From positions 1 to 64,000 of the forward strand of contig JACKDU010000015.1 in NCBI GenBank assembly GCA_020633335.1: a stretch of 64,000 nucleotides of DNA, written 5' to 3'. Source of the DNA: Myxococcales bacterium (GTDB lineage: Bacteria; Myxococcota_A; Polyangia; Nannocystales; Nannocystaceae). Below the pieces are notes generated by a model. It was given only the letters and a program-made list of their open reading frames with translations, was not told where the DNA came from and searched no databases. A program made the position numbers and the translations under genes. Positions within the stretch are counted from its first letter, which is position 1. The number at the start of each line of letters is the position of its first letter. Shown here one piece after another: positions 8,031 through 21,954 of this stretch.

Positions 8031-9289
8031 CGACCGCCCGAGGGCCGGTAGCGCGCGAAGTATTGCCGCATCAGGAAGCGGCGGAACCACACGCCGAAGG
8101 CCGCGACGTCGAGCATGAGCGGCCCGTAGACCACCAGCGAGCGGGCGCCGAGGCTGATCCCGTGGAAGAAGTCGCGGCGGAGGCGGTGGGGGTGGAGCGG
8201 CGGGACGCCCGAGGGGTAGCCGGCGGGCTCGGCCGCCAGGGTGAGGATGTTGCGGGCGATCACCTTGGCCTGCCAGAGGCACTCGATCGCCCGCTGCATC
8301 GTCGGCCACTCGCCCTCGCCGCCGATCACCCGGACCGCGTCGCCGCCGGCGAAGACCTCGGGGTCGCTCGGGATCGGCGTCGGGAAGCACTGGAGGGTCG
8401 GGCCGACCGCGAGCCAGCCGGCGTCGGTGCGCGGCAGCGCGAGCTCGGCGAGGAGCGGCGCCGGCTGGATTCCACCTGACCAAAAGGACATCTCCGAGTC
8501 GAGCCAGCGCTCGCCGGCGGCCTCGCGGAGGCGGAGGCGGCCGGCCTCGGCCTCGACCACGCGGGCGCCGAGGAGGAGCTCGACCCCCTGGGCCTGGAGG
8601 TGGCGATGGACCCGACGGGCGACCCGCTCGGCGAAGCCCGGGAGGAGGCGGGCGCCGCCGTGGACGAGGGTGACCCGCGGCGCCCGCCAGCCCTCGGGGC
8701 GGCTCCGCGCGAGGTGGGCGAGCTCGCCGGCGAGCTCGACCCCGCTGATCCCGCCGCCGATCACGGTGATCCGCGGCGCTTCGGCGCCCGCCCCCGCGCC
8801 CGCGAGGAGCCCGGCCAGCGCCTCGCCAGCCGCAGTCTGCTCACCCTGGAGCTTGTAGACCCGGAGGTGCTCGCGGCCGGCGATCGCCGGCGGCGGCGCG
8901 AGGATCGAGCCGACCGCGATCACCAGGAAGCGACCGCGGAGGCGCCGGCCGTCGGCGAGCGCGACCTCCTTGGCCGCCGGGTCGATCGCCGCGACCTCGC
9001 CGACCCAGAGGCGCGCGTCGGCGTCGACGTCGACCGAGGCCTTGGTCTCGAGATCGCTGGCGTCGATCGCCAGGCGCCGGCAGAGGCGCTCGTGGACCAG
9101 CGGGAGGTAGCCGTGGCGAGCCGCCCGATCGACCAGCGCGATCCGGAGCCCGCGCCCCTCGGCGCGCCGGCGGAGCTGGTGGAGGAGCTCGATCCCGGTG
9201 AAGCTCGCGCCGACGACCACGACGTCGACCTCGACGATCGCCGCCGCCTCCCCCGTCGTCGTCGCCGCCGCCTCAGCCATCGCGCTCAC
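8027..9289 (-). CDS. NDH-2-like FAD/NAD(P)-dependent oxidoreductase
   Basis: This 420-residue pyridine nucleotide-disulphide oxidoreductase fold protein resembles type II NADH dehydrogenases, which pass electrons from NADH to quinone without pumping protons. The FAD-binding VVVVGASFTGIELL lies near residue 22, the NAD-binding ITVIGGGISGVELAGEL near residue 172, and FAGGDAV near 315 is the second flavin motif. The C-terminus has hydrophobic and basic stretches that could touch the membrane. The first start is a GTG overlapping the TGA of the upstream hydrolase gene (GTGA), implying coupled translation; an ATG nine bases later is also possible. Confidence 0.87.
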   Translation of the reverse strand: MSAMAEAAATTTGEAAAIVEVDVVVVGASFTGIELLHQLRRRAEGRGLRIALVDRAARHGYLPLVHERLCRRLAIDASDLETKASVDVDADARLWVGEVAAIDPAAKEVALADGRRLRGRFLVIAVGSILAPPPAIAGREHLRVYKLQGEQTAAGEALAGLLAGAGAGAEAPRITVIGGGISGVELAGELAHLARSRPEGWRAPRVTLVHGGARLLPGFAERVARRVHRHLQAQGVELLLGARVVEAEAGRLRLREAAGERWLDSEMSFWSGGIQPAPLLAELALPRTDAGWLAVGPTLQCFPTPIPSDPEVFAGGDAVRVIGGEGEWPTMQRAIECLWQAKVIARNILTLAAEPAGYPSGVPPLHPHRLRRDFFHGISLGARSLVVYGPLMLDVAAFGVWFRRFLMRQYFARYRPSGGR

Positions 9290-10134
9290 CGGCCGAAGAC
9301 GTGGATCTTGCCGCGATGCGCGGCCGGGAAGCGCTCGTCCACCAGGCGCTCAGCGTCGGCGCGGCGGTGGCGGAGCGAGCGGTGGACCAGGACCAGCGCC
9401 TCGCCGGTGAAGCGATCGATGTTGGCGACCATCTCGTCGAGGTGGGTATGACCCCAGCTCCGCGTCGTCGCAAGATCGCGGCGATCGTCCCAGCTCGTGA
9501 CCTCGTGGACCAGCACCCGCGCGCCCGCGACCTCGGGGTCCTCGCGGAGGAGGTCGATCTGGGTGTCACCGGTGACGCAGAGGACGAGCTCCCGGTGGGC
9601 CTCGCTCACCTCCGCGCCCTGGCGCCGGAGCTCGGCGATCCGCGGCCCCGGGAGGCCGACGAATTCCGGCCGCAGCCGCTGGCTCTCGCGCTCGATCAGC
9701 CAGGCGAGCGAGGGCACCCGGTGGTGGGTGCGGCGAGCATGCGCCCAGAGCCCGCGGCCGAGCTCGACCCGATCGCCGGGCGCATGCCCCGAGAGCTCGA
9801 CCCCGAGCCCGTAGCCCTCGATCTCCCCCCAGGCCCCGAGGATCGCCCGCAGCGGCCCGACGATCGCCTCGGGGACGTGGACCCGCGGCGGCGGCAGGCG
9901 CATGAGCTGGCGCTGCGAGAGGAGGTAGGCGATCCCGCCGAGGTGATCGGCGTGGCCGTGGGAGACCAGGATCGTCCCGAAGTGGAGCGACCCCGGCGGG
10001 CACATGCCGACGTCGAACATCACCCCGAGCTCGGGGACCATCAGGCAGGTCTCGACCCCGCCGCGCGCGACCCCGCGGATCGTCAGGCCGGCGACCTTGA
10101 GCTCGTCGATCCCGCCGTCGCGGCTCTGGGTCAT
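9286..10134 (-). CDS. Metallo-beta-lactamase fold hydrolase, RNase Z-like
   Basis: This 282-residue MBL-fold protein has the zinc-binding signature SHGHADHLGG (His59, His61, Asp63, His64), a later VTGDT aspartate motif and SWGHTHLDEM near the C-terminus. The overall length and the opening GGVETCLMVPELGVMFDVG pattern recall RNase Z-type and related cytosolic hydrolases rather than lactamases. The exact substrate, tRNA 3' end or small molecule, cannot be decided from the sequence. The gene lies 25 bases after the E1 gene and overlaps the NDH-2 gene, so it is internal to an operon. Confidence 0.85.
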   Translation of the reverse strand: MTQSRDGGIDELKVAGLTIRGVARGGVETCLMVPELGVMFDVGMCPPGSLHFGTILVSHGHADHLGGIAYLLSQRQLMRLPPPRVHVPEAIVGPLRAILGAWGEIEGYGLGVELSGHAPGDRVELGRGLWAHARRTHHRVPSLAWLIERESQRLRPEFVGLPGPRIAELRRQGAEVSEAHRELVLCVTGDTQIDLLREDPEVAGARVLVHEVTSWDDRRDLATTRSWGHTHLDEMVANIDRFTGEALVLVHRSLRHRRADAERLVDERFPAAHRGKIHVFGR

Positions 10135-10159
10135 GGCCCCGGACCACCGCGACCGAGGG

Positions 10160-12433
10160 TCAGGCCACGAAGTAGCGGTTCGGCGTCCAGAGGATCGGCG
10201 CCTGCGCGGGCGCGGCCGCCTGCGCGGGCGCGGCCGCGGGCGCGGACGCGCGCCGCCGCCCCAGGACCTCGCGGACCGCGGCGATCACCTTCTCGGGCGA
10301 GACGACGATGTGCTCCTCGAGGTGGATGTTCTGCGGGATCCCGGGGACCGGGTCCTGGCCGAGCACCTGGGTGATCACCGCCTCGTCGGCGAAGGCCTCG
10401 ATCGTCGCCCCCTGGATCTCGCGGCCGAGGCTGGCGAAGACCCGGTCCTCGTGGACCACGAGGAGGCGCCCGGTCTTGCGGACGCTGGCGATCACCGCGT
10501 CCATGTCGGGCGGGACGATCGTCCGGAGGTCGATGAGCTCGCACTCGATCCCCTCGCCCGCGAGGGTCTGGACCGCGCTCTGGCAGAAGAGCGTGCAGCG
10601 GCCCCAGGTGACGATCGTGACGTCGCTCCCCTCGCGGCGGAGCGCCGCCTTGCCGAGGGGCACCCGGAAGTCGTCCGGGAGGTCGGGGATATGCCCCTGG
10701 AAGCCGATGCTCCGCTTGAGCGCGGCGATCTCCTTGGGGTCGGTCGGCTCGCCGGGGAAGGCGTCGCCGAGGGTCATCCGGTAGAGCCCCTTGGACTCGA
10801 AGAAGACCACCGGGCCGCTGTACTCGGCGGCCGTCCGCATCAGCCCGTAGATGTCGCGCGAGGTCGTCGGCGCGACGATCGTCAGGCCCGGGATCGACCC
10901 GTAGAAGCCCTCCATGCACATCGAGTGGTAGACCGCGCCGCCGTGGAGGGGCTCGACCGGGAGCCGGAGGATCACGTTGACGTTGGTGGTCCCGCCCGAG
11001 GTCCAGAGCATGTTGCCCATCAGGACCAGCCAGTGGAGGGTGTTGAGCGAGTAGTCGGAGAACTGGATCTCGGGGATCGCGGTCGCCCCCGGGTGGAGGG
11101 CGAAGCCGACCGCCGAGCCGACGATCAGCGGCTCGTTGATCGGCGCGTCGCGGACCTGCTCGGGGAAGCGCTCCCAGAGCCCCTTGGTCGCGACCATCAC
11201 GCCGCCCTTGCGGCCGACGTCCTGGCCGTAGAGCCAGGTCATCGGGTTCTTGGCGAGGATCGCCTGCATCGCCGAGCGGATCGCGCCGTTGAGCGAGATC
11301 GAGGTCTGCCGGCCCTCGGCCGGGGCCTCGCTGACCTCCGGGTAGGGGGCGCGGATGTGCTCGTAGATCGACTCCGGGGTCGGCTCCGGCTCGTCGCCGG
11401 CGATCCGCATGGTCTCGAGGATGTACTCGTCGGCCTCGCGGGCGATCGTCCCGAAGTCGTGGCGCCGGAAGTAGTCCTTGCCCTCGGTGACCCCGTTGCG
11501 GACCAGGATCTCGTCCTCCGCGCAGATCCCCCGCTGGACCAGCGCGCGCCCGAAGTCGGGGAGCGGGTCGTAGGAGTCGAACTCGAAGGTGAAGTCGGCG
11601 GCCGACGAGTGGTTGTTGAGGCGCGAGAGGTTGCGGATCCAGCAGAGCGCCGGCTTCTGCTCGCGCATGCAGAAGGTCGCGGCCTCACGCGCGGTCTCGT
11701 AGGCCGCGAGGAAGTCGTTGCCGTCGCAGGTGAAGAAGCGGAAGCCGAAGGCCTGGGCGTAGGCCTCGAAGTCGCGGATCCCCCGGCCGTCGCTCGGGTC
11801 GACGCTGATCGCGATGTTGTTGTCGGTGATGTTGAGGAGGAGCGGGAGCTGGAGGATCGACGCGCCGTGCATCCCCTCGTGGAGGTCGCTCTCGGCGGTC
11901 GTCCCGTCGCCGATCACCGCGACCACCAGGCCGTCGTCGTGGCCCGCCCGCCGGAGCCCGTGGGCGTAGCCGACCGCCTTGCCGAGCTGCATGCCGAGCG
12001 CGCTCTGGACCGGCAGGACGTTGTGGCGCATGTCGTTGAAGTGCGCCGTCATCTGCCGGCCGTGGCTCCACGGGTCGGTGACCTTGGTGAGCTGCTGCCG
12101 CATGTGATCGAGGTGGAAGTCGTCGTAGCCGCGGAGGCGACACCACATCGAGAGGAGGCCGGCGGAGCGGTAGTGGGCGCAGATCCCGAAGGCCTCGGGG
12201 TTGACGACCTCGTGGTAGGCGATCGCCTCGGCCGCCCCGTGGACCTCCTCGCCGGAGCCCCAGATCGAGAACTTGATCGTCCCCTTCGCGCACTCCTGGA
12301 CCACCCGCTCGACGTGCGAGCGGGCCATGCACATCTCCCGGTAGGCGAGCCGGAGGAGCTCCGGGGTCAGCGTCGGGAAGCGATCGAGATCGCCGAGGTC
12401 GTGGCGCGGCTTGGGGGTCGTCGGCAGGTCCAT
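10160..12433 (-). CDS. 2-oxoacid dehydrogenase E1 component, alpha and beta subunits fused
   Basis: This 757-residue protein joins the alpha and beta chains of a thiamine-diphosphate E1 enzyme, most like the branched-chain 2-oxoacid dehydrogenase type. The alpha half (1-360) carries the ThDP motif from GDG at 175-177 to NITDNN at about 201-206. The beta half starts near residue 376 with TSISLNGAIRSAMQAIL and has the INEPLIVG glutamate (434) that activates the cofactor. The C-terminus ends in an Ala/Pro/Gln linker and PNRYFVA. E2 and E3 are not in the window. The fusion is known in Bacteroidetes and some deltaproteobacteria. Substrate assignment is moderate. Confidence 0.9.
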   Translation of the reverse strand: MDLPTTPKPRHDLGDLDRFPTLTPELLRLAYREMCMARSHVERVVQECAKGTIKFSIWGSGEEVHGAAEAIAYHEVVNPEAFGICAHYRSAGLLSMWCRLRGYDDFHLDHMRQQLTKVTDPWSHGRQMTAHFNDMRHNVLPVQSALGMQLGKAVGYAHGLRRAGHDDGLVVAVIGDGTTAESDLHEGMHGASILQLPLLLNITDNNIAISVDPSDGRGIRDFEAYAQAFGFRFFTCDGNDFLAAYETAREAATFCMREQKPALCWIRNLSRLNNHSSAADFTFEFDSYDPLPDFGRALVQRGICAEDEILVRNGVTEGKDYFRRHDFGTIAREADEYILETMRIAGDEPEPTPESIYEHIRAPYPEVSEAPAEGRQTSISLNGAIRSAMQAILAKNPMTWLYGQDVGRKGGVMVATKGLWERFPEQVRDAPINEPLIVGSAVGFALHPGATAIPEIQFSDYSLNTLHWLVLMGNMLWTSGGTTNVNVILRLPVEPLHGGAVYHSMCMEGFYGSIPGLTIVAPTTSRDIYGLMRTAAEYSGPVVFFESKGLYRMTLGDAFPGEPTDPKEIAALKRSIGFQGHIPDLPDDFRVPLGKAALRREGSDVTIVTWGRCTLFCQSAVQTLAGEGIECELIDLRTIVPPDMDAVIASVRKTGRLLVVHEDRVFASLGREIQGATIEAFADEAVITQVLGQDPVPGIPQNIHLEEHIVVSPEKVIAAVREVLGRRRASAPAAAPAQAAAPAQAPILWTPNRYFVA

Positions 12434-12710
12434 GGTCGTGCTCAGCTCAGCCCGCGGCGGCTGCCCCGGGAGCCTATGTCATCGGCGCCCCCACGGTAAA
12501 CCGAGGGGCGCGCGCCGAGGGCCGCGGAGGGGGCCCTAGCGGGCGATCTGCGGGGGAATCCGAGAATCGCGCGCGTGACTTGGCCAACGTCCGCCCGGAT
12601 CCCACGAGCACGGGGCGTGCGACCGCGATCGCAGCCGCGTGCGCGGACGTCGGCGCCCGCCCGCGCCGACCGAGCGGCGCGCGCGGAGGCCGATCGCCCG
12701 GCGCCGAGGC
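12434..12710. other. Spacer between FHA and E1 genes, no gene recognised
   Basis: These 277 bases hold only short Arg/Pro-rich frames with no start signal or domain. It probably contains the promoter of the E1 operon. Confidence 0.5.
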
Positions 12711-14162
12711 CTAGGCCTGACCTGACCCCTGGGGCAGGGCGGCCGAGGTCGCGATGAGCATCTGCATCGCCTGGATCTCGGGCTCGCCGCCCTCCGTCCG
12801 CCGGCGGATCCGGAAGTAGAGGAGGATCGAGAGGGTGAGGACGTAGGGGGTGATCACCGCCATCGCCGCCGCCCCGAGGATCGCGACCAGGAGGCTGCCG
12901 AGGACGGGGATAAGCCCGAAGACCAGCGAGGGGATCGCGATCCCGACGCCGGCCGCGACCGCGACCGCGATGAAGACGATGATCACCGTGATCGGATCGA
13001 GCTTGGCGATGTCGAGGTTGCGGAGGTTGATGTCGACCATCCGCTTGCCCTCGCAGAAGTAGATCGGGCCGATGAAGGCGCCGAGGAGGAGCCCCGGGAT
13101 GATCAGGAAGACGGTGCCGATCGCCGCGATCAGGCCGGCGACGAAGAAGTTCGGCCAGATCATCCGGGCGTTGGCGATCTGCTGCTTCCAGGCGGTCATC
13201 CAGTCGACCGGGTTGTTGAGGTAGCGGCCGAGGAGGAAGCGCGTGAGGGCGGCGATCCCCAGCGGCATGAGCACGAACTGCGCGAGCGCCAGGAGGGCGC
13301 CGAAGATCCCGCCGATCACCGGGATCAGCCCGAAGACCCAGGAGACCACGGCGATCGGCACGGTCACCGCGCCGAGCACCAGCGACGCCGGGACGAGCAC
13401 CGGCCTCAGGAAGTCCCAGGCCTGCTTGAAGATCGCCGCGAAGTCCTCGCCGCCGACCGCCATCGGCATCGCCTGCCCGGGCGCCGGCGTCGGCACCCCG
13501 GCGCCGCCCGGGTTGGTCGGCGCGCCGTCGAAGTCGTCGCTCGAGGGCATCGGCGCGACCGGGGTCGGCGGCGGTGGGAAGCCCGGCGGCGGCGCCCCGG
13601 GGGGCTGGGCGACCGGCTGGGCGAAGCCGCTGGGCATCGCCGCCGGCATCGCCGAGGTCGGGGCGTAGGCGAGATCGCCGGGGGCCTGGGCGGTCGGGGC
13701 CAGGGTCCCGCCGGGCATCGGCATCCCGCCGGGCGGCGGCATCCCGCCGCCGGGCGGCGGCATCCCGAGCCCGCCGGGCGGCGGCATCCCGCCGGGCGGC
13801 GGCGGGGAGAAGGGCGCGAAGCCGCCCCCAGCGATCATCGTCCGCCCCTTGCCGGCCATCGGCGAGTCGATCATGTGGACCGTGATCAGCGAATTTCCGA
13901 GGCGGACCGCCATCCCCGGGGTCATCTCGATGGTCGAGACCCGGCGCCCGTCGAGGAGGAAGGAGCCGTTGGTCGAGCCGAGATCGGTGTAGCGGAGGGT
14001 CCCGCCGACGAAGGTGATCTCACCATGGCGACCCGAGACCTGGCTGTCGCGGAGGGCGATGTCGCCGATATCGCGCCCGAGGGTGACCTTGTCGCGGTCG
14101 GCGAAGGTCCTCGTCTCCGGCGGGCGGTCGACGTACTGGATGTGCAACGTGAAGGAGGCCAT
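12711..14162 (-). CDS. FHA-domain membrane protein with Pro/Gly-rich linker
   Basis: This 483-residue protein opens with a forkhead-associated domain (about 1-95: VTLGRDIGDIALRD, SGRHGEI, DLGSTNGSFLLDGRRV), a phosphothreonine-binding module usually read by Ser/Thr kinases. A 140-residue linker made of PPPGGMPPPGG-type units follows. The rest (from about 265) is an integral membrane domain with five or six helices, like DUF4013-type membrane proteins. It is probably a kinase-responsive membrane scaffold (inference). The ATG at 14162 has GGAGAG six bases upstream. Only 43 bases separate it from the diverging dehydrogenase gene. Confidence 0.88.
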   Translation of the reverse strand: MASFTLHIQYVDRPPETRTFADRDKVTLGRDIGDIALRDSQVSGRHGEITFVGGTLRYTDLGSTNGSFLLDGRRVSTIEMTPGMAVRLGNSLITVHMIDSPMAGKGRTMIAGGGFAPFSPPPPGGMPPPGGLGMPPPGGGMPPPGGMPMPGGTLAPTAQAPGDLAYAPTSAMPAAMPSGFAQPVAQPPGAPPPGFPPPPTPVAPMPSSDDFDGAPTNPGGAGVPTPAPGQAMPMAVGGEDFAAIFKQAWDFLRPVLVPASLVLGAVTVPIAVVSWVFGLIPVIGGIFGALLALAQFVLMPLGIAALTRFLLGRYLNNPVDWMTAWKQQIANARMIWPNFFVAGLIAAIGTVFLIIPGLLLGAFIGPIYFCEGKRMVDINLRNLDIAKLDPITVIIVFIAVAVAAGVGIAIPSLVFGLIPVLGSLLVAILGAAAMAVITPYVLTLSILLYFRIRRRTEGGEPEIQAMQMLIATSAALPQGSGQA

Positions 14163-14205
14163 CGTCTCTCCGAGCCTTGGGCTAGGCTTGGGGGCAGTGT
14201 CCCCA

Positions 14206-15873
14206 ATGCCCGCTGCCAGGCGCAATACTCCCGCCGATTCGATCGCAGAGCAATCCCCCCCAAGGCCCTGGGGTCCGAGCGAACGGCGCGCCCTCGTCGA
14301 CTCGCTCCGCGACCCAGATCGCCCGCCCTGGGATCTCGTGGTGGTGGGGGCTGGAATCACCGGCGCCGGGATCGCGCGTGACGCCGCGATCCGCGGGCTC
14401 CGCACGCTCGTGCTCGAGGCCCGCGACGTCGCCTTTGGCACCTCCTCGCGCTCCTCGCGGCTGATCCACGGCGGGGTCCGCTACCTCGAGCAGGGCGAGG
14501 TCGGCCTGGTCTACGAGGCGCTGCGCGAGCGCACCCGCCTCTACCGGACCGCCCCCCACCTCGTGCAGCCCGCGAGCTTCCTCTTCCCGGCCTACGCCGG
14601 CGATCGCCTCCCGCTCTGGAAGCTCCGGGTCGGCCTCGCGCTCTACGACGCCCTCAGCCTCTACCAGAGCCGCCACCGCACGGTCGCGGCCGCCGGCGCC
14701 CGCGCGCTCGAGCCCCTCCTGGCGAGCGAGGGGCTGCGGGGGGCGGTCGTCTACGAGGACGCGGTCACCGACGACGCCCGCCTCACCCTCACGACCCTCC
14801 AGAGCGCCCGCCGCCACGGCGCCGAGGTGCTCACCCACGCGCCGGTGAGCGCCCTCGGCCGCGACGACGCCGGGCTCTGGGTCGGCGCCCTGGGGTCGAC
14901 GATCCGCGCCCGCAAGGTGGTGGTCGCCGCCGGTCCCTGGACCAGCGAGCGCCTGCTCGGAGAGACAGGCCGCCACCTCCTCTCGCTCTCCCGCGGGGTC
15001 CACGTGGTGATGCGCGCGAGCGACGTGCCGATCCGTCAGCCTCTGGTCGTCCAGGTCCGCGGCGAGCGGCGGATCGTCTTCGTCGTCCCCTGGGGGAGTC
15101 GCACCTATCTCGGGACCACCGACACCGCCTACGAGGGCGATCCCGGCGAGAGCGGGGTCGAGGCCCGGGACTACGACGAGCTCTTCGCGCTGATCGGCCG
15201 GGTGCTGCCGAGCGCGCCGCTGCGGCGCGAGCGGGTGGTCTCGGCCTGGTCGGGGGTGCGGCCGCTGGTCCGCGCCGGCAAGGGCGGCGACGGATCGACC
15301 GTCGAGATCTCACGGCGTCACCAGCTCATCGAGAACGCCGACGGGATCCTGGCGCTGGTCGGCGGCAAGCTGACGACCTACCGGGCGATGGCCAAGGAGG
15401 CGGTCGATCACGTCGCCCGCGGGATCCGCGAGGCGGACCCGAGCCGCGAGATCCCGCGCTGCACGACCCACCTCCTGCCGCTGGTCCCGGGGGCGCCGAT
15501 CGGCGACGACGAGCGCGGAGACCCGCTGATCGCCGATCTCGCCGCCCGCCACGGCCCCGCCGCCCGCGAGCTCGCCGCCCGCGCGGCGGCCGAGCCCGGG
15601 CTCGCCGAGCGCCTGGTCGACGACCTCCCCTACCGCTGGGTCGAGGTCGATCAGGCGATCCGCTTCGAGGGGGTCCACCACCTGGACGACCTCCTCCGCC
15701 GCCGCCTGCCGCTCGCCCTCACCGACCCCCGCCGCGGCGCCGGGGTCGCGCGGGCGATCGCCGAGCGCCTGGTCGACGCCCGGGGCGGCGACGCGGCCGA
15801 GGTCGAGCGCGAGATCGAGCGCTACCGTGCAGAGGTCGCCCGCGAGACCGGCGACGAGCCGCCGGCGATCTAG
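14206..15873 (+). CDS. glpD: GlpD-like FAD-dependent glycerol-3-phosphate dehydrogenase
   Basis: This 555-residue flavoprotein matches aerobic glycerol-3-phosphate dehydrogenase, which feeds electrons from glycerol 3-phosphate into the quinone pool. The FAD-binding VVVGAGITGAGIARDAAIRGL (about residue 45), TSSRSSRLIHGGVRYLEQGE, the YLGTTDT block and the C-terminal DAO_C helical domain are all in place. The ATG at 14206 follows a GGGGGCAG stretch; the first forty residues are poorly conserved, so the start is the weak point. It may work with the glycerophosphodiesterase at 1259-2056, which releases its substrate. Confidence 0.9.
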   Translation: MPAARRNTPADSIAEQSPPRPWGPSERRALVDSLRDPDRPPWDLVVVGAGITGAGIARDAAIRGLRTLVLEARDVAFGTSSRSSRLIHGGVRYLEQGEVGLVYEALRERTRLYRTAPHLVQPASFLFPAYAGDRLPLWKLRVGLALYDALSLYQSRHRTVAAAGARALEPLLASEGLRGAVVYEDAVTDDARLTLTTLQSARRHGAEVLTHAPVSALGRDDAGLWVGALGSTIRARKVVVAAGPWTSERLLGETGRHLLSLSRGVHVVMRASDVPIRQPLVVQVRGERRIVFVVPWGSRTYLGTTDTAYEGDPGESGVEARDYDELFALIGRVLPSAPLRRERVVSAWSGVRPLVRAGKGGDGSTVEISRRHQLIENADGILALVGGKLTTYRAMAKEAVDHVARGIREADPSREIPRCTTHLLPLVPGAPIGDDERGDPLIADLAARHGPAARELAARAAAEPGLAERLVDDLPYRWVEVDQAIRFEGVHHLDDLLRRRLPLALTDPRRGAGVARAIAERLVDARGGDAAEVEREIERYRAEVARETGDEPPAI

Positions 15874-15967
15874 CTCGCCAGCTCGACATGAGTGGGGACG
15901 ACGCCCCCCAGACCGCCCGCTTCGACCTCGTCGTCGCGGACGGATAGGCTGGCGAGCGGTGGACGGG

Positions 15968-20410
<4,443 letters not shown>

Positions 20411-20425
20411 GCGGGCTCGCCTTCA

Positions 20426-20445
20426 ACATGTCCAAAGAGACATGT
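20426..20445. repeat. Hairpin of the TGTCC-N4-RGACA family between convergent genes
   Basis: ACATGTCC and AGACATGT flank AAAG, between the kinase stop (20410) and the oxidase stop (20449). A short T-rich stretch follows on the plus strand, so it may also end transcription. Confidence 0.55.
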
Positions 20446-20448
20446 ATT

Positions 20449-21762
20449 TCAGCCCGCCGCCGCCCGCGGCCCGAGCACCCGATCGAGGAAGCCGTTGGCG
20501 AAGACCCCGTGGGGATCGAGGCGCCCGCGGAGCGCGAGGAATTCCGCGGCCATCGGCAGCCGCGCGAGCACCTTCGCCGGCGAGATCGTCGTCTCCTTCC
20601 CCCAGTGCGGGCGACCGTCGAGGCCGTCCATGAGGCGCTCGAAGCCGCGGAAGTAGGGGTCGAGATCGGGCGCCTGCCCGCTGTAGGCGCCGAGCTGGCA
20701 GGTGTCGCGCCCGTAGGCCGGGCTCATCCACGCGTCGTCGCCGCGGACGAAGCGGACCTCGAGCGGGAAGTTCACCCGCAGCCGCTCGCGCTCGATCAGC
20801 GCCAGCGTCCCCTCGAAGGCCGCCCGCGCGTCGCCGATCGCCACCGCGTACTCGGTCTCGCGGTGGCGCGGCGGCATCGCCAGGGTGAAGGCCTCGACGC
20901 TGCCCGCGACCATCGTCGTCGGCTTGAGGTAGGTGCGGGCGATGATCCGGTTCATCCGGGGGATCGACGCCGGCCGCCGCCCGCTGAAGCGGAGGAGCGC
21001 CGGGAAGACCCGGCGGTTGACCACGTGGTCGTCGATCCAGCGGGCGACCCGGCTCAGGTTCGGCGCCTCGTCGGTGCGGGTGTAGCGGAAGACCTGGGCC
21101 ATCCCTGTGTGGGGGAGGTGCCAGATCTTGACGTACTCGGCCGAGCGGGCGATCGCCTCGACGTCGGCGGCCGCCTGCTCGACGGCGACCGGCTCGACCT
21201 CCTCGCGGAGGTTGAAGGCCGGGACCACGCGGATCGTGATCTCGGTGAGGATCCCGAGGGCGCCGAGGCCGACCCGCGCGGCCGCGAGGCGGGGATCGTC
21301 GGCCCCGAGCGCGAGCATGTCACCTCTCCCTGTGACCAGGCGCGCGCCGACCACCCCGGAGGCGATGTTGCCGTGGACCAGCGACGACCCGTGGGTCGCG
21401 GTCGAGGCGACGCCGGCGACGCTCTGCTCGGTCACCGAGCCGAGGATCGGCAGCGCGAGCCCGGCCTCGGCGAGGCGCGCGTTGAGCTGCCAGAGGCGGA
21501 TCCCGGCGCCGACCGTGATCGTCCCGGCATCGCGGTCGATCGCCCGGACGTCGGCGATCCCGTCGAGGCTGACCAGGATGTCGTCGGGCATGCCGATGTC
21601 GCTCCACGAGTGGCCGGCGCCGACCACCTTGACCCGCCGCCCCTCGGCCACCGCCCGCCGCACCAGCGCGGCCACGGCCTCCTCGTCGCCCGGCGCCTCC
21701 CAGGCGCTCGGGATCGTCGAGTGGCGGCCGGACCAGTTGGAGTAGCGGAGGCGGCGACGCAT
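20449..21762 (-). CDS. FAD-linked sugar-lactone oxidase family protein (ALO/GULO type)
   Basis: This 437-residue VAO-fold flavoprotein resembles D-arabinono-1,4-lactone and L-gulono-lactone oxidases. The FAD-binding head contains VVGAGHSWSDI, where the His is the site of covalent flavin attachment in many relatives, and STATHGSSLVHGN. The C-terminal HWGKE motif is the family's catalytic and cofactor-positioning element. Relatives oxidise lactones, alditols or xylitol, so the natural substrate is open. No signal peptide is visible. It is transcribed toward the kinase gene. Confidence 0.88.
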   Translation of the reverse strand: MRRRLRYSNWSGRHSTIPSAWEAPGDEEAVAALVRRAVAEGRRVKVVGAGHSWSDIGMPDDILVSLDGIADVRAIDRDAGTITVGAGIRLWQLNARLAEAGLALPILGSVTEQSVAGVASTATHGSSLVHGNIASGVVGARLVTGRGDMLALGADDPRLAAARVGLGALGILTEITIRVVPAFNLREEVEPVAVEQAAADVEAIARSAEYVKIWHLPHTGMAQVFRYTRTDEAPNLSRVARWIDDHVVNRRVFPALLRFSGRRPASIPRMNRIIARTYLKPTTMVAGSVEAFTLAMPPRHRETEYAVAIGDARAAFEGTLALIERERLRVNFPLEVRFVRGDDAWMSPAYGRDTCQLGAYSGQAPDLDPYFRGFERLMDGLDGRPHWGKETTISPAKVLARLPMAAEFLALRGRLDPHGVFANGFLDRVLGPRAAAG

Positions 21763-21954
21763 GGGGCGATGATCGGCCCCACGCCCGGCGACCGCAAGGC
21801 GAGGCGAGCCGAGGCCGACCGCCGCCGATCTGCCGCCGCGTCAGCGGCGACGATGCGCGCTCGCCAGCGCCGCGACGGCGAGATATCGATCGTCCTCGCG
21901 TCGGCCTCGTCGTCGCTGGCCAGCGGCGATGAGCGCTACCTCGGTGTCGCGGCG

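Noticed and set aside
12575..12757. Plus-strand 60-codon frame
   Set aside because: Arg/Pro-rich, overlaps the end of the FHA gene, no start signal.
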